A stretch of 64,000 bases of DNA from Advenella mandrilli (lineage in GTDB: Bacteria > Pseudomonadota > Gammaproteobacteria > Burkholderiales > Burkholderiaceae_B), in the NCBI RefSeq assembly GCF_016595155.1, contig NZ_JAENGP010000016.1:34521-98520 (forward strand), given 5' to 3'. The notes below the pieces were generated by a model. It did not search any database. It was not told the DNA's origin and saw only the letters and a program-made list of their open reading frames with translations. Shown piece by piece: positions 26,677-37,428 of this stretch. Numbering within the stretch: the first letter of the stretch is position 1; each line of letters starts with the position of its first letter. Both the position numbers and the translations under genes were made by a program.

Positions 26677-27558
26677 CTATTCGCTTAATGCCTTGCGCAT
26701 TTTTTTCAGGGAGGCGGCTTCAATTTGCCGGATCCGTTCGGCCGACACGCCAAATTCGGCAGCCAGTTCATGCAAGGTGGCGCCGCCACCTTCATCTTGT
26801 AGCCAGCGGGCTTCAATAATGCGGCGGGAGCGCTCATCAAGCAGCGAAAGTGCCTGGGAAATACCCGAGCTTTGCAGGGTATCGTAAGCCTGTTTTTCAA
26901 TCACGGAGGTGGGTTCGTGATCGCCGTCGTCTGACAGGTAAGAAATGGGGGCGAACTCGTCATCATCATTGGTTTGTGATTCAAACGACATATCGCGGCC
27001 TGAAAGACGGACTTCCATTTCACTGACATCTTCGGGGCGGACATTCAGTTTGGCGGCAATGCCTTCAATATGTTCCGGATTAAGGGTTTGGCCATCGGGA
27101 CGCATGCTGCGCAAATTGAAGAACAGCTTGCGCTGGGCTTTGGTGGTGGCAATTTTTACCATACGCCAATTGCGAATGACATATTCATGAATTTCGGCCT
27201 TGATCCAATGAACGGCAAAAGAAACCAGGCGGACACCACGGGACACGTCAAAACGCTTGACCGCTTTCATCAGGCCAATATTGCCTTCCTGGATAAGGTC
27301 GGCGTGTGGCAGGCCATAGCCCAGATACTGGCGGGAAATGGACACCACCAGACGCAGGTGCGACATGATAAGGTCACGGGCCGCATCCAGATTGCCTTCT
27401 TTTTGCAATTGTTCAGCCAAATTCTTCTCCTGTTCTGCCGACAGGAGCGGTAAACGGTTCACTGCGCTAATGTATGCCTCTATGGTGCCTAATGCTCCCG
27501 GGTTGGAGATGGCCATGGCTACATTGGAATTTGACAGTGCAAGCGCTTGATTTGACAT
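26677..27558 (-). CDS. rpoH: RNA polymerase heat-shock sigma factor (sigma-32)
   Basis: A 293-residue alternative sigma factor. Region 2 shows LRLVVSISRQYLGYGLPHADLI and the core-binding EGNIGLMKAVKRFD. The diagnostic RpoH box is QRKLFFNLR (about 142-150). Region 4 ends with the HTH LHELAAEFGVSAERIRQIEA. The promoter region carries a -10 TATAAT at 27582-27587 and a perfect CIRCE operator just upstream, so HrcA repression of rpoH is predicted. An own terminator follows the gene. Confidence 0.97.
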   Translation of the reverse strand: MSNQALALSNSNVAMAISNPGALGTIEAYISAVNRLPLLSAEQEKNLAEQLQKEGNLDAARDLIMSHLRLVVSISRQYLGYGLPHADLIQEGNIGLMKAVKRFDVSRGVRLVSFAVHWIKAEIHEYVIRNWRMVKIATTKAQRKLFFNLRSMRPDGQTLNPEHIEGIAAKLNVRPEDVSEMEVRLSGRDMSFESQTNDDDEFAPISYLSDDGDHEPTSVIEKQAYDTLQSSGISQALSLLDERSRRIIEARWLQDEGGGATLHELAAEFGVSAERIRQIEAASLKKMRKALSE

Positions 27559-27581
27559 AGATTTTGTTTGACTCCGTTGAA

Positions 27582-27587
27582 ATTATA
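27582..27587 (-). promoter_or_regulatory. rpoH promoter -10 element
   Basis: Perfect TATAAT on the minus strand, 24 bp before the rpoH start codon. The expected -35 position (about 27605-27610) falls inside the CIRCE element, so repressor binding would block polymerase. No good TTGACA match is present. Confidence 0.55.
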
Positions 27588-27602
27588 TCTTCGTTGTATA
27601 TA

Positions 27603-27629
27603 TTAGCACTCAATAACAAAGAGTGCTAA
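27603..27629. promoter_or_regulatory. CIRCE operator (HrcA binding site) upstream of rpoH
   Basis: TTAGCACTC - nine bases - GAGTGCTAA is a perfect match to the CIRCE consensus, positioned 45 bp upstream of the rpoH start and overlapping the expected -35 region. HrcA binds this element to repress groESL and related heat-shock genes, so rpoH transcription is predicted to be under HrcA. No chaperone gene adjoins it in the window. Confidence 0.95.
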
Positions 27630-27701
27630 TAAGATATTGAAATCAGGAAAAAGTTCCTGTTTCAATCTATTTATGGCTTTTTTCCGGCGTTATGACCCAC
27701 T

Positions 27702-28541
27702 TTAAAGGCGTTCGGCATGAAAACGGATATGGTCTTCCATGAAGGTTGAAATGAAATAATAACCGTGGTCATAATGCTCGTGGTGACGCAGGACCAACGG
27801 CTGGTTGGCTTGTTCACATGCCGCTTCGAACACCTCGGGATACAGCTGTTCTTGCAGGAAGCTGTCTTTCAGACCCTGGTCGACCAGGATGCCCTGGGGA
27901 AAAGGGTTGTGCAGGGTTTGCATCAGGCAGGAGGCATCATAAGCTTCCCATTGGGTTTTATCGTTGCCTAAATAACGGGAAAAGGCCTTTTGTCCCCATG
28001 GACATTTGACTGGGGCGGCAACCGGAGCAAAAGCAGAGACGGATTTGAACAGTTGGGGGTTTTTCAGGGCCAGTACCAGTGCGCCGTGGCCGCCCATCGA
28101 GTGGCCGAAAATACCCATCCGGTCTTTGGCTGCACCCAGTGTTTCGGCTATCGCATAAAGCTCTTTAGTAATGTAGCTGTACATCCGGTAGTTTTTATTC
28201 CAGCCGGGTTCGGTGGCATCCAGATAAAAACCGGCACCGGTGCCAAAGTCCCAGTGTTCGTCTTCTCCTTCTATGCCTGCCCCTCTTGGGCTGGTGTCCG
28301 GGGCAATTAGCATCATGCCGTGTTCGGCCGCGTAACGCTGGGCGGCTCCTTTGGTCATGAAGGTTTCTTCGGTGCACGTCAGGCCGGCCAGGTAAAACAA
28401 GGCGGGCAGGGCACCATTTTCGGCCTGGCGGGGTATAAATACGGAAAAACGCATGGGCAGGCCGATTTCACTGGACTGGTGTCGGTAAAAACGCTGTATC
28501 CCGTCAAAACAGGCATGTTCGCTGATAATTTCAAGATTCAT
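27702..28541 (-). CDS. fghA: S-formylglutathione hydrolase
   Basis: A 279-residue alpha/beta hydrolase of the esterase D family that splits S-formylglutathione to formate and glutathione in formaldehyde detoxification. The nucleophile Ser148 is in IFGHSMGGHGA. The Asp is in VDQGLKDSFL and the His in HHEHYDHGYYF near the C-terminus. The conserved LAGLTCTEETFMTKGAAQ is at about 51-69. A glutathione-dependent formaldehyde dehydrogenase usually lies beside it but is not in this window. It is divergent from the gene at 28660. Confidence 0.95.
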   Translation of the reverse strand: MNLEIISEHACFDGIQRFYRHQSSEIGLPMRFSVFIPRQAENGALPALFYLAGLTCTEETFMTKGAAQRYAAEHGMMLIAPDTSPRGAGIEGEDEHWDFGTGAGFYLDATEPGWNKNYRMYSYITKELYAIAETLGAAKDRMGIFGHSMGGHGALVLALKNPQLFKSVSAFAPVAAPVKCPWGQKAFSRYLGNDKTQWEAYDASCLMQTLHNPFPQGILVDQGLKDSFLQEQLYPEVFEAACEQANQPLVLRHHEHYDHGYYFISTFMEDHIRFHAERL

Positions 28542-28659
28542 GTTGTTGACCTAAGAATAGAAGGAAGAAAAACAAGTTGGCGTAAACACAAAGATTGTAC
28601 CTGTAGATGGCTATGTTTTTCGCTACAATTTGTCTTGTCTATTCTTTGATTGAATTATC

Positions 28660-29361
28660 ATGGCCCGACTTCCCCGTCTGTATGCGCCACACACCGCACA
28701 ATTGGTGCATGCAAAGCTTGTCCATTCTTTTGATGCGGCCCCTGATGCGGGGCAACTTATGAATCAGGTTCTGGCCTGGCTCGCAGACCTGGTGCGCATG
28801 CATAACGTTGCCTTGCATGGCTGGACGCTGGTTGATGACAGCATTCTGCTTCTGGCCACCCCTGAAAACGAGCAGGGCATTTCCCGTGTCATGCAGTCGC
28901 TGGGCCGGAACCTGGCCGCTTCATTGCGGTCTGGTCCCGTTTTTTTAGGCCGTTATCATTCAACCTTGCTTGAACCCGGGCAATGGGTGCTGCCAGTGAT
29001 GGTCTGGCTGGAGTCTTTTACCAGTCGCGAGAAAGGCATGGATGCACCCGAATTATGGCCTTGGTCATCGGTGGGCATTCATACCGGGGCCGGTTTGGGG
29101 GCCGTACCCTGGCTAACTGATCATGAAGACTACTGGCTTACCGGCAATACGCCGTTTGACCGTCAGGTCCGCTACAGAGAGATTTTTCATCATGGCTTGT
29201 CCATGAACGAGAGCGCCCGGATTGCTACCGCTTTGGCAGGGCAATGGGCGCTGGGTAGCGAAGCGTTCCTGCAGTCGCTGTCCAGCAGTGCCAGCAGGCG
29301 TGTCAGCCCCGGTAAGCGTGGCCGCCCAAGAAAAATCCAGCCTGAGTCCGACATGAAGTAA
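28660..29361 (+). CDS. REP-associated transposase-like protein lacking catalytic residues (probably domesticated)
   Basis: The 233 residues align with RAYT/Y1 transposases over their length: N-terminal ARLPRL, a segment before the catalytic strand (LHGWTLV), then [35 protein letters not shown], a long C-terminal part and terminal GRPRK. However the HUH motif (normally NHVHLL) is VDDSILLL at about 58-65, and the usual catalytic Tyr region (YIELNPVRAGM) is [11 protein letters not shown] at about 117-127. It cannot act as a tyrosine transposase. The frame is intact and the ends conserved, which suggests retention for DNA binding or another role. Confidence 0.8.
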   Translation: MARLPRLYAPHTAQLVHAKLVHSFDAAPDAGQLMNQVLAWLADLVRMHNVALHGWTLVDDSILLLATPENEQGISRVMQSLGRNLAASLRSGPVFLGRYHSTLLEPGQWVLPVMVWLESFTSREKGMDAPELWPWSSVGIHTGAGLGAVPWLTDHEDYWLTGNTPFDRQVRYREIFHHGLSMNESARIATALAGQWALGSEAFLQSLSSSASRRVSPGKRGRPRKIQPESDMK

Positions 29362-29455
29362 ATGCTTGTTCATGGCTTGCTCTTATTTGTCGTCCTGTTT
29401 AAGCGTAATATTGGAACCGATATACTGTTCAGACATAAAAACGAAAAGGATGGGT

Positions 29456-30949
29456 ATGGACTATTTACTGGCCCTTGATCAGGGAACCTCAAGTTCGCGC
29501 AGTATCTTGTTTGACCTGCAGGGCAATATTGTTGCCATGGCGCAGCAGGAGTTCCCCCAGTACTATCCGCAATCGGGGTGGGTGGAGCATGAGCCGCAAG
29601 AAATCTGGCAATCACAGCTGGCCACCCTGCGTGACGTTATTCGCCAGTCAGGAATCAGTCCAAACCGGATAGTAGCGGCGGGTATTACTAACCAAAGGGA
29701 AACCACCTTGGTCTGGCACCGTAAAACCGGGCAGGCATTATGCCGGGCGATTGTCTGGCAAGACCGGCGCGGTGAAGCCCTGTGCAGTGAGTTAAGGGAA
29801 AAAGGGCTGGAACTGTTTATTCAGACGCGCACCGGCTTGAAACTGGATGCTTATTTTTCGGCCACCAAATTAAGCTGGATGCTTGACAACGTGCCCGGTG
29901 CCCGCAAGCTGGCCGAGCAGGGAGAGTTGGCCTTTGGAACGGTGGATAGCTGGCTGTTATGGCAGTTAAGCAAAGGCCGGGTGCATGCGACCGATGTCAG
30001 CAATGCTTCACGTACTTTGTTATTCAATGTCAGGAATAATGGCTGGGATCCCGAATTGCTGGATTTGTTCGGCATTCCGGCCAGTATGCTGCCCGACGTA
30101 CTGCCGTCAAGCGCTTTTTATGGACAAATTGATGAAACCATTGCTGGCCATTCCATTCCGATTGGTGGTGTGGCGGGAGACCAGCAAAGTGCCCTGTTCG
30201 GCCAGGCCTGCTTCCAGCCCGGCATGGCCAAGAATACCTATGGTACTGGCTGCTTTGCCCTGTTACATGCCGGTGGGCATTTTAGGGTGTCGGAAAATGG
30301 CTTGTTAACCACCCGGGTGGCCCAGCATCAGGATGGGCTTGAGTATGCCCTGGAAGGCAGTGTGTTTATAGGTGGGGCAGTGGTGCAGTGGTTGCGCGAT
30401 GGCCTGGGGATCATTCAGCAAAGTGCCCAGGTACAGCCGTTGGCCGACTCGGTAAGCGATAGTGATGGTGTATTGTTTGTGCCCGCCTTTACCGGTTTGG
30501 GCGCACCTTATTGGGATGCCAATGCCCGCGGAACCATTACCGGACTTAGTCGTGCTACTACAGCGGCGCATATTGCGCGGGCAGCGGTAGAAAGCATTGC
30601 CTATCAAAGTGCCGCCCTGTTAGAGGCCATGAGCCTGGAGGTCAAGGCAGATAATGGGGTGCCCTTACAGGAATTACGGGTTGACGGTGGCGCTTGCGTG
30701 AATAATTCTTTAATGCAATTTCAGGCGGATTTGCTGGGCATTCCGGTGGTCCGTCCCCAAATGATTGAAACCACTGCCCTGGGCGCGGCTTATCTGGCTG
30801 GCTTGCAGCTTGGAGTGTGGTCGGGTACCGATGAGCTTGCTGCATTATGGCGCGAAGAACACCGTTTTGAGCCCAATATCGGGCGGGATGAAGCGACCAG
30901 CCTGATGGAAAAGTGGAACCGGGCAGTTCGCCAGACGATGGCGACATGA
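29456..30949 (+). CDS. glpK: Glycerol kinase
   Basis: Phosphorylates glycerol to glycerol-3-phosphate. The start ATG at 29456 ([16 protein letters not shown]) follows AAAGGA at a good distance; the open frame to 29366 is spurious. The 497 residues contain the FGGY-kinase motifs: N-terminal phosphate loop [45 protein letters not shown] and the C-terminal [19 protein letters not shown]. No glpF, glpD or glpR is adjacent. It converges on dbpA with 34 bp between. Confidence 0.97.
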   Translation: MDYLLALDQGTSSSRSILFDLQGNIVAMAQQEFPQYYPQSGWVEHEPQEIWQSQLATLRDVIRQSGISPNRIVAAGITNQRETTLVWHRKTGQALCRAIVWQDRRGEALCSELREKGLELFIQTRTGLKLDAYFSATKLSWMLDNVPGARKLAEQGELAFGTVDSWLLWQLSKGRVHATDVSNASRTLLFNVRNNGWDPELLDLFGIPASMLPDVLPSSAFYGQIDETIAGHSIPIGGVAGDQQSALFGQACFQPGMAKNTYGTGCFALLHAGGHFRVSENGLLTTRVAQHQDGLEYALEGSVFIGGAVVQWLRDGLGIIQQSAQVQPLADSVSDSDGVLFVPAFTGLGAPYWDANARGTITGLSRATTAAHIARAAVESIAYQSAALLEAMSLEVKADNGVPLQELRVDGGACVNNSLMQFQADLLGIPVVRPQMIETTALGAAYLAGLQLGVWSGTDELAALWREEHRFEPNIGRDEATSLMEKWNRAVRQTMAT

Positions 30950-30983
30950 TCGCCACAGTCTGACCGCGCTTTGCGCTGGATAT

Positions 30984-32363
30984 TTATTCCATGAAGCGCA
31001 TTTGCAATTGCCGGCCTTTAATGGTGCGTTGACGAAGTTGTGTGATGGTGTCATCGGCCACTTTGCGTTCGATGGCAACAAAGGAAACAAAATCGTAAAT
31101 ATTGATTTTGCCCACTTGTTTGGCGTGCAGGCCAATATCCTTGGTTAAGGCGCCCAGCAGGTCTCCGGGGCGGATTTTGTCTTTTTTGCCGGCTCGCAGG
31201 CAAATGGTTTTCATGGGGGGCTGCAAAGAACGGGCGTTGGTTTTGACTGACGGTAAATCCTGCCAGTCCAGCGCTGCCTCAAGCGCCTTTTCAATGCGTT
31301 CTGCCCTGAATTTTTCTTGCGGACTGCATAAGGTAAGTGCCAGCCCCTTGGCTTCACTTCTGCCGGTGCGGCCAATACGATGAATATGGGTTTCCGCATT
31401 GGGTGAAATATCCACGTTAATCACGGCGTCAAGGGTTTGGATATCCAGGCCACGGGCGGCCACATCGGTGGCGACCAGCACCGAGCAGCTTTGGTTGATA
31501 AACTGGACCAGGACATCTTCACGGTCACGCTGCTCCAGGTCTCCATGCAATATAAGTGCCCGGATGCCACGCTGTTGCAGGTCTTCGGCAAGTTCCTCGC
31601 ATTGTGCCTTGGTATTGCAAAATGCCAGGGTAGATACCGGACGGAAATGGTTGAGCAGGTTGGCGGTTGCCACAAAACGCTGTTCAGGATTGATTTCATA
31701 AAAAATCTGTTCAATCTGGCTCTGGCTGGGCAGGGATTCTACCTGAACCTTTTCAGGGTTGATCATGAAGCCTTCGCAATCTTTCAGGATAGGCGCCGGA
31801 TAAGTGGCTGAAAACATCAGGGTCTGGCGTTTAAGTGGACATGCACGGGTAATGGCACAAATATCATCATAAAAACCCATGTCAATCATACGGTCGGCCT
31901 CATCAAATACCAGTGTTTTGACGGTATTCAATTCAAGCTGCCCACGTTCTTGCAGGTCAAGAATGCGTCCGGGGGTGCCCACCACAATATGTGCACCGTG
32001 TGAAAGGGACTCGATTTGAGTGCGCAATGCCGCGCCGCCGCATAAGGTCAGGATCTTGATATTGCCTAATGCACGGGCCAGTTTGCGTAGTTCCCGGGAA
32101 ACCTGGTCGGCTAGCTCCCGGGTGGGGCACAGCACCAATCCTTGAATGCCAAAAAAAGCAGGGTTGATTTTTTGCATGATACCCAGGCCGAAAGCGAGCG
32201 TCTTGCCGCTACCGGTTTGGGCCTGGGCCAGAACGTCCCGACCGTCCAGGATCAGGGGCAGACTTTCTACCTGTATGGGTGTCATGGCGGTATAACCCAG
32301 TTCTGACAGATTGTGTTGTTGTTCGGCAGAAAGGGGAAGGGAAGTAAAAGAGTTGGCGGTCAT
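30984..32363 (-). CDS. dbpA: ATP-dependent RNA helicase DbpA
   Basis: A DEAD-box helicase of 459 residues involved in 50S ribosome assembly. Motifs are Q-motif AMTPIQ (about 26-31), Walker A AQTGSGKT (48-55), PTRELA, TPGRIL, DEAD, SAT, and the C-terminal ARGLDI and HRIGRTGR. The last 75 residues form the DbpA-type RNA-binding domain (ICLRAGKKDKIRPGDLLGAL, DIGLHAKQVGKINIYDFVSFVA), which recognises 23S rRNA hairpin 92 in the studied enzyme. It is divergent from gltB across a 289-bp AT-rich region. Confidence 0.95.
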   Translation of the reverse strand: MTANSFTSLPLSAEQQHNLSELGYTAMTPIQVESLPLILDGRDVLAQAQTGSGKTLAFGLGIMQKINPAFFGIQGLVLCPTRELADQVSRELRKLARALGNIKILTLCGGAALRTQIESLSHGAHIVVGTPGRILDLQERGQLELNTVKTLVFDEADRMIDMGFYDDICAITRACPLKRQTLMFSATYPAPILKDCEGFMINPEKVQVESLPSQSQIEQIFYEINPEQRFVATANLLNHFRPVSTLAFCNTKAQCEELAEDLQQRGIRALILHGDLEQRDREDVLVQFINQSCSVLVATDVAARGLDIQTLDAVINVDISPNAETHIHRIGRTGRSEAKGLALTLCSPQEKFRAERIEKALEAALDWQDLPSVKTNARSLQPPMKTICLRAGKKDKIRPGDLLGALTKDIGLHAKQVGKINIYDFVSFVAIERKVADDTITQLRQRTIKGRQLQMRFME

Positions 32364-32652
32364 GGCGGGTGTGTTGTATTCAGGAAGGAAAAATAAAAGA
32401 GAATTGTAATCGTAATCGCGTCCGTACCCTGGTTTTATTTTGGCAAAAGGAAATTTTAATGATTAGACAAAAGCATGATTTTCCAATAAAAACAAAATCT
32501 TAAATGATCTGTCCCTTATTATTAAAAATAAAAATAACAAATTAAAAAAATAGGGTTTGACCCTTTTTATTTTTATTGCAAACGGGTGTTTTTGTCTTTA
32601 TTCTTGAAAACTGAAAAGAGCCCATTTAGCCCGAACCCATTGCGGAGCATGT
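32364..32652. promoter_or_regulatory. AT-rich divergent promoter region between dbpA and gltB
   Basis: 289 bases with very high A+T around 32430-32600, no gene. A short hairpin AGGGT-TTG-ACCCT at 32552-32564 followed by TTTTTATTTTT could be an attenuator in the gltB leader, but the stem is only five base pairs. No clear operator is recognised. Confidence 0.5.
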
Positions 32653-35600
32653 ATGTCTACCCAGATTAACAAAGATGTTGTGACTGAGGCGTTTGTTGAT
32701 GCCTCGGCTATCGGTTTAATGCCGCACCGGCAGCCCGAGTCCCAGGGCCTGTATGACCGGCACCATGAGCATGATGCCTGTGGTGTCGGGTTTGTGGCCC
32801 ATATCAAGGGGCAAAAAAGCCATGCCATTATACAGCAGGGCCTGAAAATCCTTGAAAACCTGGACCACCGGGGAGCGGTGGGTGCCGATAAGTTAATGGG
32901 TGATGGAGCCGGTATCCTGATCCAGATTCCCGATGCCCTGTACCGGGATGAAATGGCCCGCCAGGGTGTTACGCTGCCGCCCGAGGGCGAGTATGGGGTG
33001 GCCATGGTTTTTCTGCCCAAAGAAACCGCCTCGCGGCTGGCCTGTGAAAAAGAGCTGGAACGGGCGGTGCGCGATGAGGGCCAGGTCCTGCTGGGCTGGC
33101 GCGATGTACCGGTAGACAGTGACATGCCCATGTCACCGGCGGTGCGAGAGTGCGAGCCGGTTATTCGCCAGCTGTTTATTGGCCGTGGACCCGATGTGAT
33201 GGTGCCTGATGCACTTGAACGAAAACTGTATGTAATCCGTAAAACGGCCAGTCACGCCATTCAGGCCATGAATCTGGCCCATAGCACCGAGTATTTTGTG
33301 CCGTCCGCTTCGGTACGGACGGTAGTTTATAAGGGTTTACTGCTGGCCGATCAGGTGGGTACCTATTACCGTGATCTGGCCGATACACGTGCCGTTTCCG
33401 CCCTGGCCATGGTGCACCAGCGCTTTTCCACCAATACCTTTCCGGCATGGCCATTGGCACACCCTTACCGCATGATTGCGCATAATGGGGAAATCAATAC
33501 GGTCAAGGGCAACTTCAACTGGCTGCGTGCCCGTGAGGGCGTGATGGAGTCGGCGGTGTTGGGCAATGACCTGCAAAAACTGTATCCTATTGTTTATGAA
33601 GGCCAGTCGGATACAGCCACCTTTGATAATTGCCTGGAATTGCTGGTAACCGCGGGTTACTCGCTGGCCCACGCCATGATGATGATGATTCCCGAAGCCT
33701 GGGAGCAGCATGCCGATATGGATGTTAACCGTCGTGCTTTCTATGAATACAATGCGGCTAAAATGGAGCCCTGGGATGGCCCGGCCGCCGTGGCATTTAC
33801 CGATGGCCGCCAGATTGGCGCAACGCTTGATCGCAATGGCCTGCGTCCGGCCCGTTACCTGATTACCGATGACAATATGATCATTCTGGCTTCCGAAGCC
33901 GGCACTTTGACCATACCCGAACACCGCATCGTGAAAAAATGGCGCTTGCAGCCCGGCAAAATGCTGTTGATCGATCTTGACCAGGGCCGTATTATTGATG
34001 ATGAGGAAATCAAGTCTCAATTGGCTAACAACCGCCCCTACCGGCAGTGGATCGAGCGTTTGCGGGTTCGCCTGGATGATTTGCCCGCTACCGATACCGT
34101 TCATGCCGCCGATTACATGAGCCATGCCTCATTGCTGGATCGCCAGCAGGCTTTTGGCTGGACCCAAGAGGACATCAAGTTCATTCTTGAACCCATGGGA
34201 AAAAATGCTGAGGAAGCCATTGGCTCTATGGGCAATGATGCGCCGCTGGCCGTGCTGTCCAGCCGTCCGAAGTCTTTCTATAACTATTTCCGCCAGCTGT
34301 TTGCGCAGGTTACCAACCCTCCCATTGATCCGATCCGCGAGCAGCTGGTGATGTCGCTGGTTTCCTTCATTGGGCCCAAACCCAATTTGCTGGATATCAA
34401 TAACGTCAATCCGCCACAGCGTATCGAGGTCTCCCAGCCCGTGCTGGATAGCATTGGCATGTCCCGTCTGCGTGAAATTGAACGTTATACCAATAACAAA
34501 TTCCGTTGTCATGAACTGGATATTACCTACCCGGCAAGCTGGGGGGGGGAAGGGATTGAAGCCTGTGTTGCCGCTTTGTGTGCCAGTGCCGTCGATGCGG
34601 TCAAGAGCGGTTATAACATCTTGATTATCTCTGACCGGAAGGTGAACAGCGAGCAGGTGGCTATTCCCGCCTTGCTGGCCACTTCGGCCATTCATCAGCA
34701 TCTTATCCGTTCTGGCCTGCGAACCAATACGGGCCTGGTGGTGGAAACCGGTTCAGCCCGGGAAGTGCATCATTTTGCCTTGTTGGGCGGTTATGGTGCC
34801 GAAGCGGTTTATCCCTATCTGGCGATGGAAACCCTGGCCACCATGGATGCAACGGGCAAGGCGGTTAAAAATTACGTCAAGGCGGTGGGCAAGGGTCTGA
34901 ACAAGGTCATGTCCAAAATGGGTATTTCAACCTATATGTCTTATACCGGTGCGCAGATTTTTGAGGCGGTGGGTCTGAAAAACGACCTTGTCCGTAAATA
35001 CTTTACCGGTACGCCCTGCAATATAGAAGGGTTGGGTATTTTTGAAGTGGCCGAAGAGGCATTCCGGCTGCACCGGCAGGCTTTTGGCAATGATCCGGTA
35101 TTGGCTAATGAGCTGGATGCCGGCGGTGATTACGCTTTCCGGATCCGTGGTGAAGACCATATGTGGACCCCCGACTCTATTGCCAAGCTGCAGCATGCCA
35201 CCCGCGCCAACAATTACCGTACCTACAAGGAATATGCCCAGCTGGTCAATGACCAGTCGCGCCGTCATATGACTTTCCGTGGATTGTTTGAGTTTAAAGT
35301 GGATCCTTCCAGGGCGATTGCGCTGGAAGAGGTTGAGCCGGCCAGGGAGATTGTCAAGCGTTTTGCCACGGGGGCCATGTCTTTAGGCTCAATCTCCACC
35401 GAGGCGCATGCCGTGCTGGCAGTGGCCATGAACCGGATTGGCGGTAAGTCCAACACCGGTGAAGGCGGTGAGGATGAGTTGCGCTATCGGGCTGAAATGC
35501 AAAACGGTAAAAGCAAGATCAAGACGGGTGATACGTTGGCTTCGGTATTGGGAACCGACCGAATTGTGGCCGAGGTTCCGCTGCTTAAGGGAGATTCGCT

Positions 35601-37401
35601 GCGTTCAAAAATCAAGCAGGTGGCGTCGGGCCGTTTTGGTGTCAGTGCCGAATACTTAAGCAGCGCAGACCAGATCCAGATCAAAATGGCCCAGGGGGCC
35701 AAGCCCGGTGAGGGCGGGCAGTTGCCGGGTCATAAAGTGTCTGAATATATTGCCAAATTGCGTTACTCGGTGCCGGGTGTGGGACTTATTTCGCCACCAC
35801 CGCACCATGATATTTACTCTATCGAAGATCTGGCCCAGTTGATTCACGATCTGAAAAATGTCAATCCGGCGGCTTCCATTTCCACCAAACTGGTTTCAGA
35901 AGTGGGGGTGGGCACGATTGCTGCGGGTGTGGCTAAAGCCAAGTCTGATCATATTGTGATTGCCGGCCATGATGGTGGTACCGGCGCCTCTCCCATTGCC
36001 TCTATCAAGCATGCCGGTACGCCGTGGGAGTTGGGGCTGTCTGAAACCCAGCAAACCCTGGTGCTGAACAAGCTGCGCAGTCGTGTGCGGGTGCAGGCCG
36101 ATGGCCAGATGAAAACCGGCCGTGACGTAGTGATTGGTGCCTTGCTGGGGGCGGATGAATTTGGTTTTGCTACAGCGCCCCTGGTGGTGGAAGGCTGCAT
36201 TATGATGCGCAAGTGCCACTTGAATACCTGTCCGGTCGGCGTGGCAACCCAGGATCCGGTCCTACGCCAGAAATTCCAGGGCAAGCCCGAGCATGTGGTG
36301 AATTACTTCTTCTTTGTAGCTGAAGAAGTTAGGGAAATCATGGCCCAGCTGGGGGTTCGCAAGTTTGATGACTTGGTGGGCCGGGTGGGTTTGCTGGACA
36401 TGCGTGCCGGTGTGACACACTGGAAAGCCAAAGGACTGGATTTTTCCCGCGTGTTTTACCAGCCGGAAACCGAAACCGGCAAATATCATACCGAAGAGCA
36501 GGATCATGCGCTTGAAAATGCCCTAGACAAACAGTTGATCGAACGCAGCAAGGGCGCGATTGAGCGGGGTGAGAAAGTGTCTTTCATCATGCCGGTACGT
36601 AACCGCAATCGTACGGTGGGTGCCATGTTGTCGGGCATGGTGGCCAGAAAATACGGTCATGAAGGGCTGCCTGATGACACCATTCACATCCAGTTCAATG
36701 GTGTTGCCGGCCAGAGTTTTGCTGCCTTTCTGGCCCATGGTATTAGCGTTGACCTGGTGGGTGAGGCTAATGACTATGTGGGCAAAGGCTTGTCCGGCGG
36801 GCGGATCTCCATTCGTTCACCCAATGATTTTCGCGGTTATGGCCCCGAGCATATTATTGTGGGCAATACCGTGTTGTATGGTGCGCTGGGCGGAGAAGCC
36901 TATTTCAATGGTGTGGCGGGCGAGCGTTTTGCCGTGCGCAATTCGGGTGCTGCGACGGTTGTCGAAGGTACCGGAGACCATGGTTGTGAATACATGACGG
37001 GTGGTACTGTGGTGGTACTGGGAGAAACGGGACGCAACTTTGCCGCCGGTATGTCGGGGGGCGTTGCCTATGTGTGGGACCCCGAAGGCCGGTTCAGGCA
37101 ACGCTGCAACCTGAGTATGGTTGAGCTGGAAACGGTTGTGCCAGGGCAAGAGCAGGAAAAAGAAGGCCGGATTGAACGCTGGCATACCGTCAAGCGGGGT
37201 GAGACCCGGCAAACGGATGACGCTATTTTACGCTATCTGGTTGAAGAGCATTTTCGTCTGACAGGCAGTTTTCGTGCCCGCGACCTGCTGGGCAACTGGG
37301 ATAAATCGCGTGGCCAATTTGTCAAAGTGATGCCGATTGAATATCGTCGGGCACTGTCGGAAATGTGGCAATCAGAACAAATCAGTCAGAAAGTGGCTTG
37401 A
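32653..37401 (+). CDS. gltB: Glutamate synthase (NADPH) large subunit
   Basis: Transfers the amide of glutamine to 2-oxoglutarate. The 1582-residue precursor has a 42-residue propeptide before the nucleophile Cys43 ([15 protein letters not shown]). The glutaminase domain covers about 43-440, a central domain comes next, and the FMN-binding synthase domain (about 860-1230) contains [34 protein letters not shown] and the 3Fe-4S cysteines in [13 protein letters not shown]. The C-terminal GXGXG beta helix (about 1340-1500) follows. The start ATG follows GGAG. gltD begins 27 bp later. Confidence 0.98.
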   Translation: MSTQINKDVVTEAFVDASAIGLMPHRQPESQGLYDRHHEHDACGVGFVAHIKGQKSHAIIQQGLKILENLDHRGAVGADKLMGDGAGILIQIPDALYRDEMARQGVTLPPEGEYGVAMVFLPKETASRLACEKELERAVRDEGQVLLGWRDVPVDSDMPMSPAVRECEPVIRQLFIGRGPDVMVPDALERKLYVIRKTASHAIQAMNLAHSTEYFVPSASVRTVVYKGLLLADQVGTYYRDLADTRAVSALAMVHQRFSTNTFPAWPLAHPYRMIAHNGEINTVKGNFNWLRAREGVMESAVLGNDLQKLYPIVYEGQSDTATFDNCLELLVTAGYSLAHAMMMMIPEAWEQHADMDVNRRAFYEYNAAKMEPWDGPAAVAFTDGRQIGATLDRNGLRPARYLITDDNMIILASEAGTLTIPEHRIVKKWRLQPGKMLLIDLDQGRIIDDEEIKSQLANNRPYRQWIERLRVRLDDLPATDTVHAADYMSHASLLDRQQAFGWTQEDIKFILEPMGKNAEEAIGSMGNDAPLAVLSSRPKSFYNYFRQLFAQVTNPPIDPIREQLVMSLVSFIGPKPNLLDINNVNPPQRIEVSQPVLDSIGMSRLREIERYTNNKFRCHELDITYPASWGGEGIEACVAALCASAVDAVKSGYNILIISDRKVNSEQVAIPALLATSAIHQHLIRSGLRTNTGLVVETGSAREVHHFALLGGYGAEAVYPYLAMETLATMDATGKAVKNYVKAVGKGLNKVMSKMGISTYMSYTGAQIFEAVGLKNDLVRKYFTGTPCNIEGLGIFEVAEEAFRLHRQAFGNDPVLANELDAGGDYAFRIRGEDHMWTPDSIAKLQHATRANNYRTYKEYAQLVNDQSRRHMTFRGLFEFKVDPSRAIALEEVEPAREIVKRFATGAMSLGSISTEAHAVLAVAMNRIGGKSNTGEGGEDELRYRAEMQNGKSKIKTGDTLASVLGTDRIVAEVPLLKGDSLRSKIKQVASGRFGVSAEYLSSADQIQIKMAQGAKPGEGGQLPGHKVSEYIAKLRYSVPGVGLISPPPHHDIYSIEDLAQLIHDLKNVNPAASISTKLVSEVGVGTIAAGVAKAKSDHIVIAGHDGGTGASPIASIKHAGTPWELGLSETQQTLVLNKLRSRVRVQADGQMKTGRDVVIGALLGADEFGFATAPLVVEGCIMMRKCHLNTCPVGVATQDPVLRQKFQGKPEHVVNYFFFVAEEVREIMAQLGVRKFDDLVGRVGLLDMRAGVTHWKAKGLDFSRVFYQPETETGKYHTEEQDHALENALDKQLIERSKGAIERGEKVSFIMPVRNRNRTVGAMLSGMVARKYGHEGLPDDTIHIQFNGVAGQSFAAFLAHGISVDLVGEANDYVGKGLSGGRISIRSPNDFRGYGPEHIIVGNTVLYGALGGEAYFNGVAGERFAVRNSGAATVVEGTGDHGCEYMTGGTVVVLGETGRNFAAGMSGGVAYVWDPEGRFRQRCNLSMVELETVVPGQEQEKEGRIERWHTVKRGETRQTDDAILRYLVEEHFRLTGSFRARDLLGNWDKSRGQFVKVMPIEYRRALSEMWQSEQISQKVA

Positions 37402-37428
37402 GTGGCGTAAGGGTTTTTAGGAAAAATC

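Noticed and set aside
29366..29455. Longer glpK start at 29366
   Set aside because: Adds 30 residues without family support, while ATG 29456 has a good ribosome-binding site and the normal GlpK N-terminus.
32552..32569. Short hairpin AGGGT/ACCCT with T-run upstream of gltB as a strong attenuator
   Set aside because: Only five base pairs in a very AT-rich stretch; kept as a remark within the intergenic entry.
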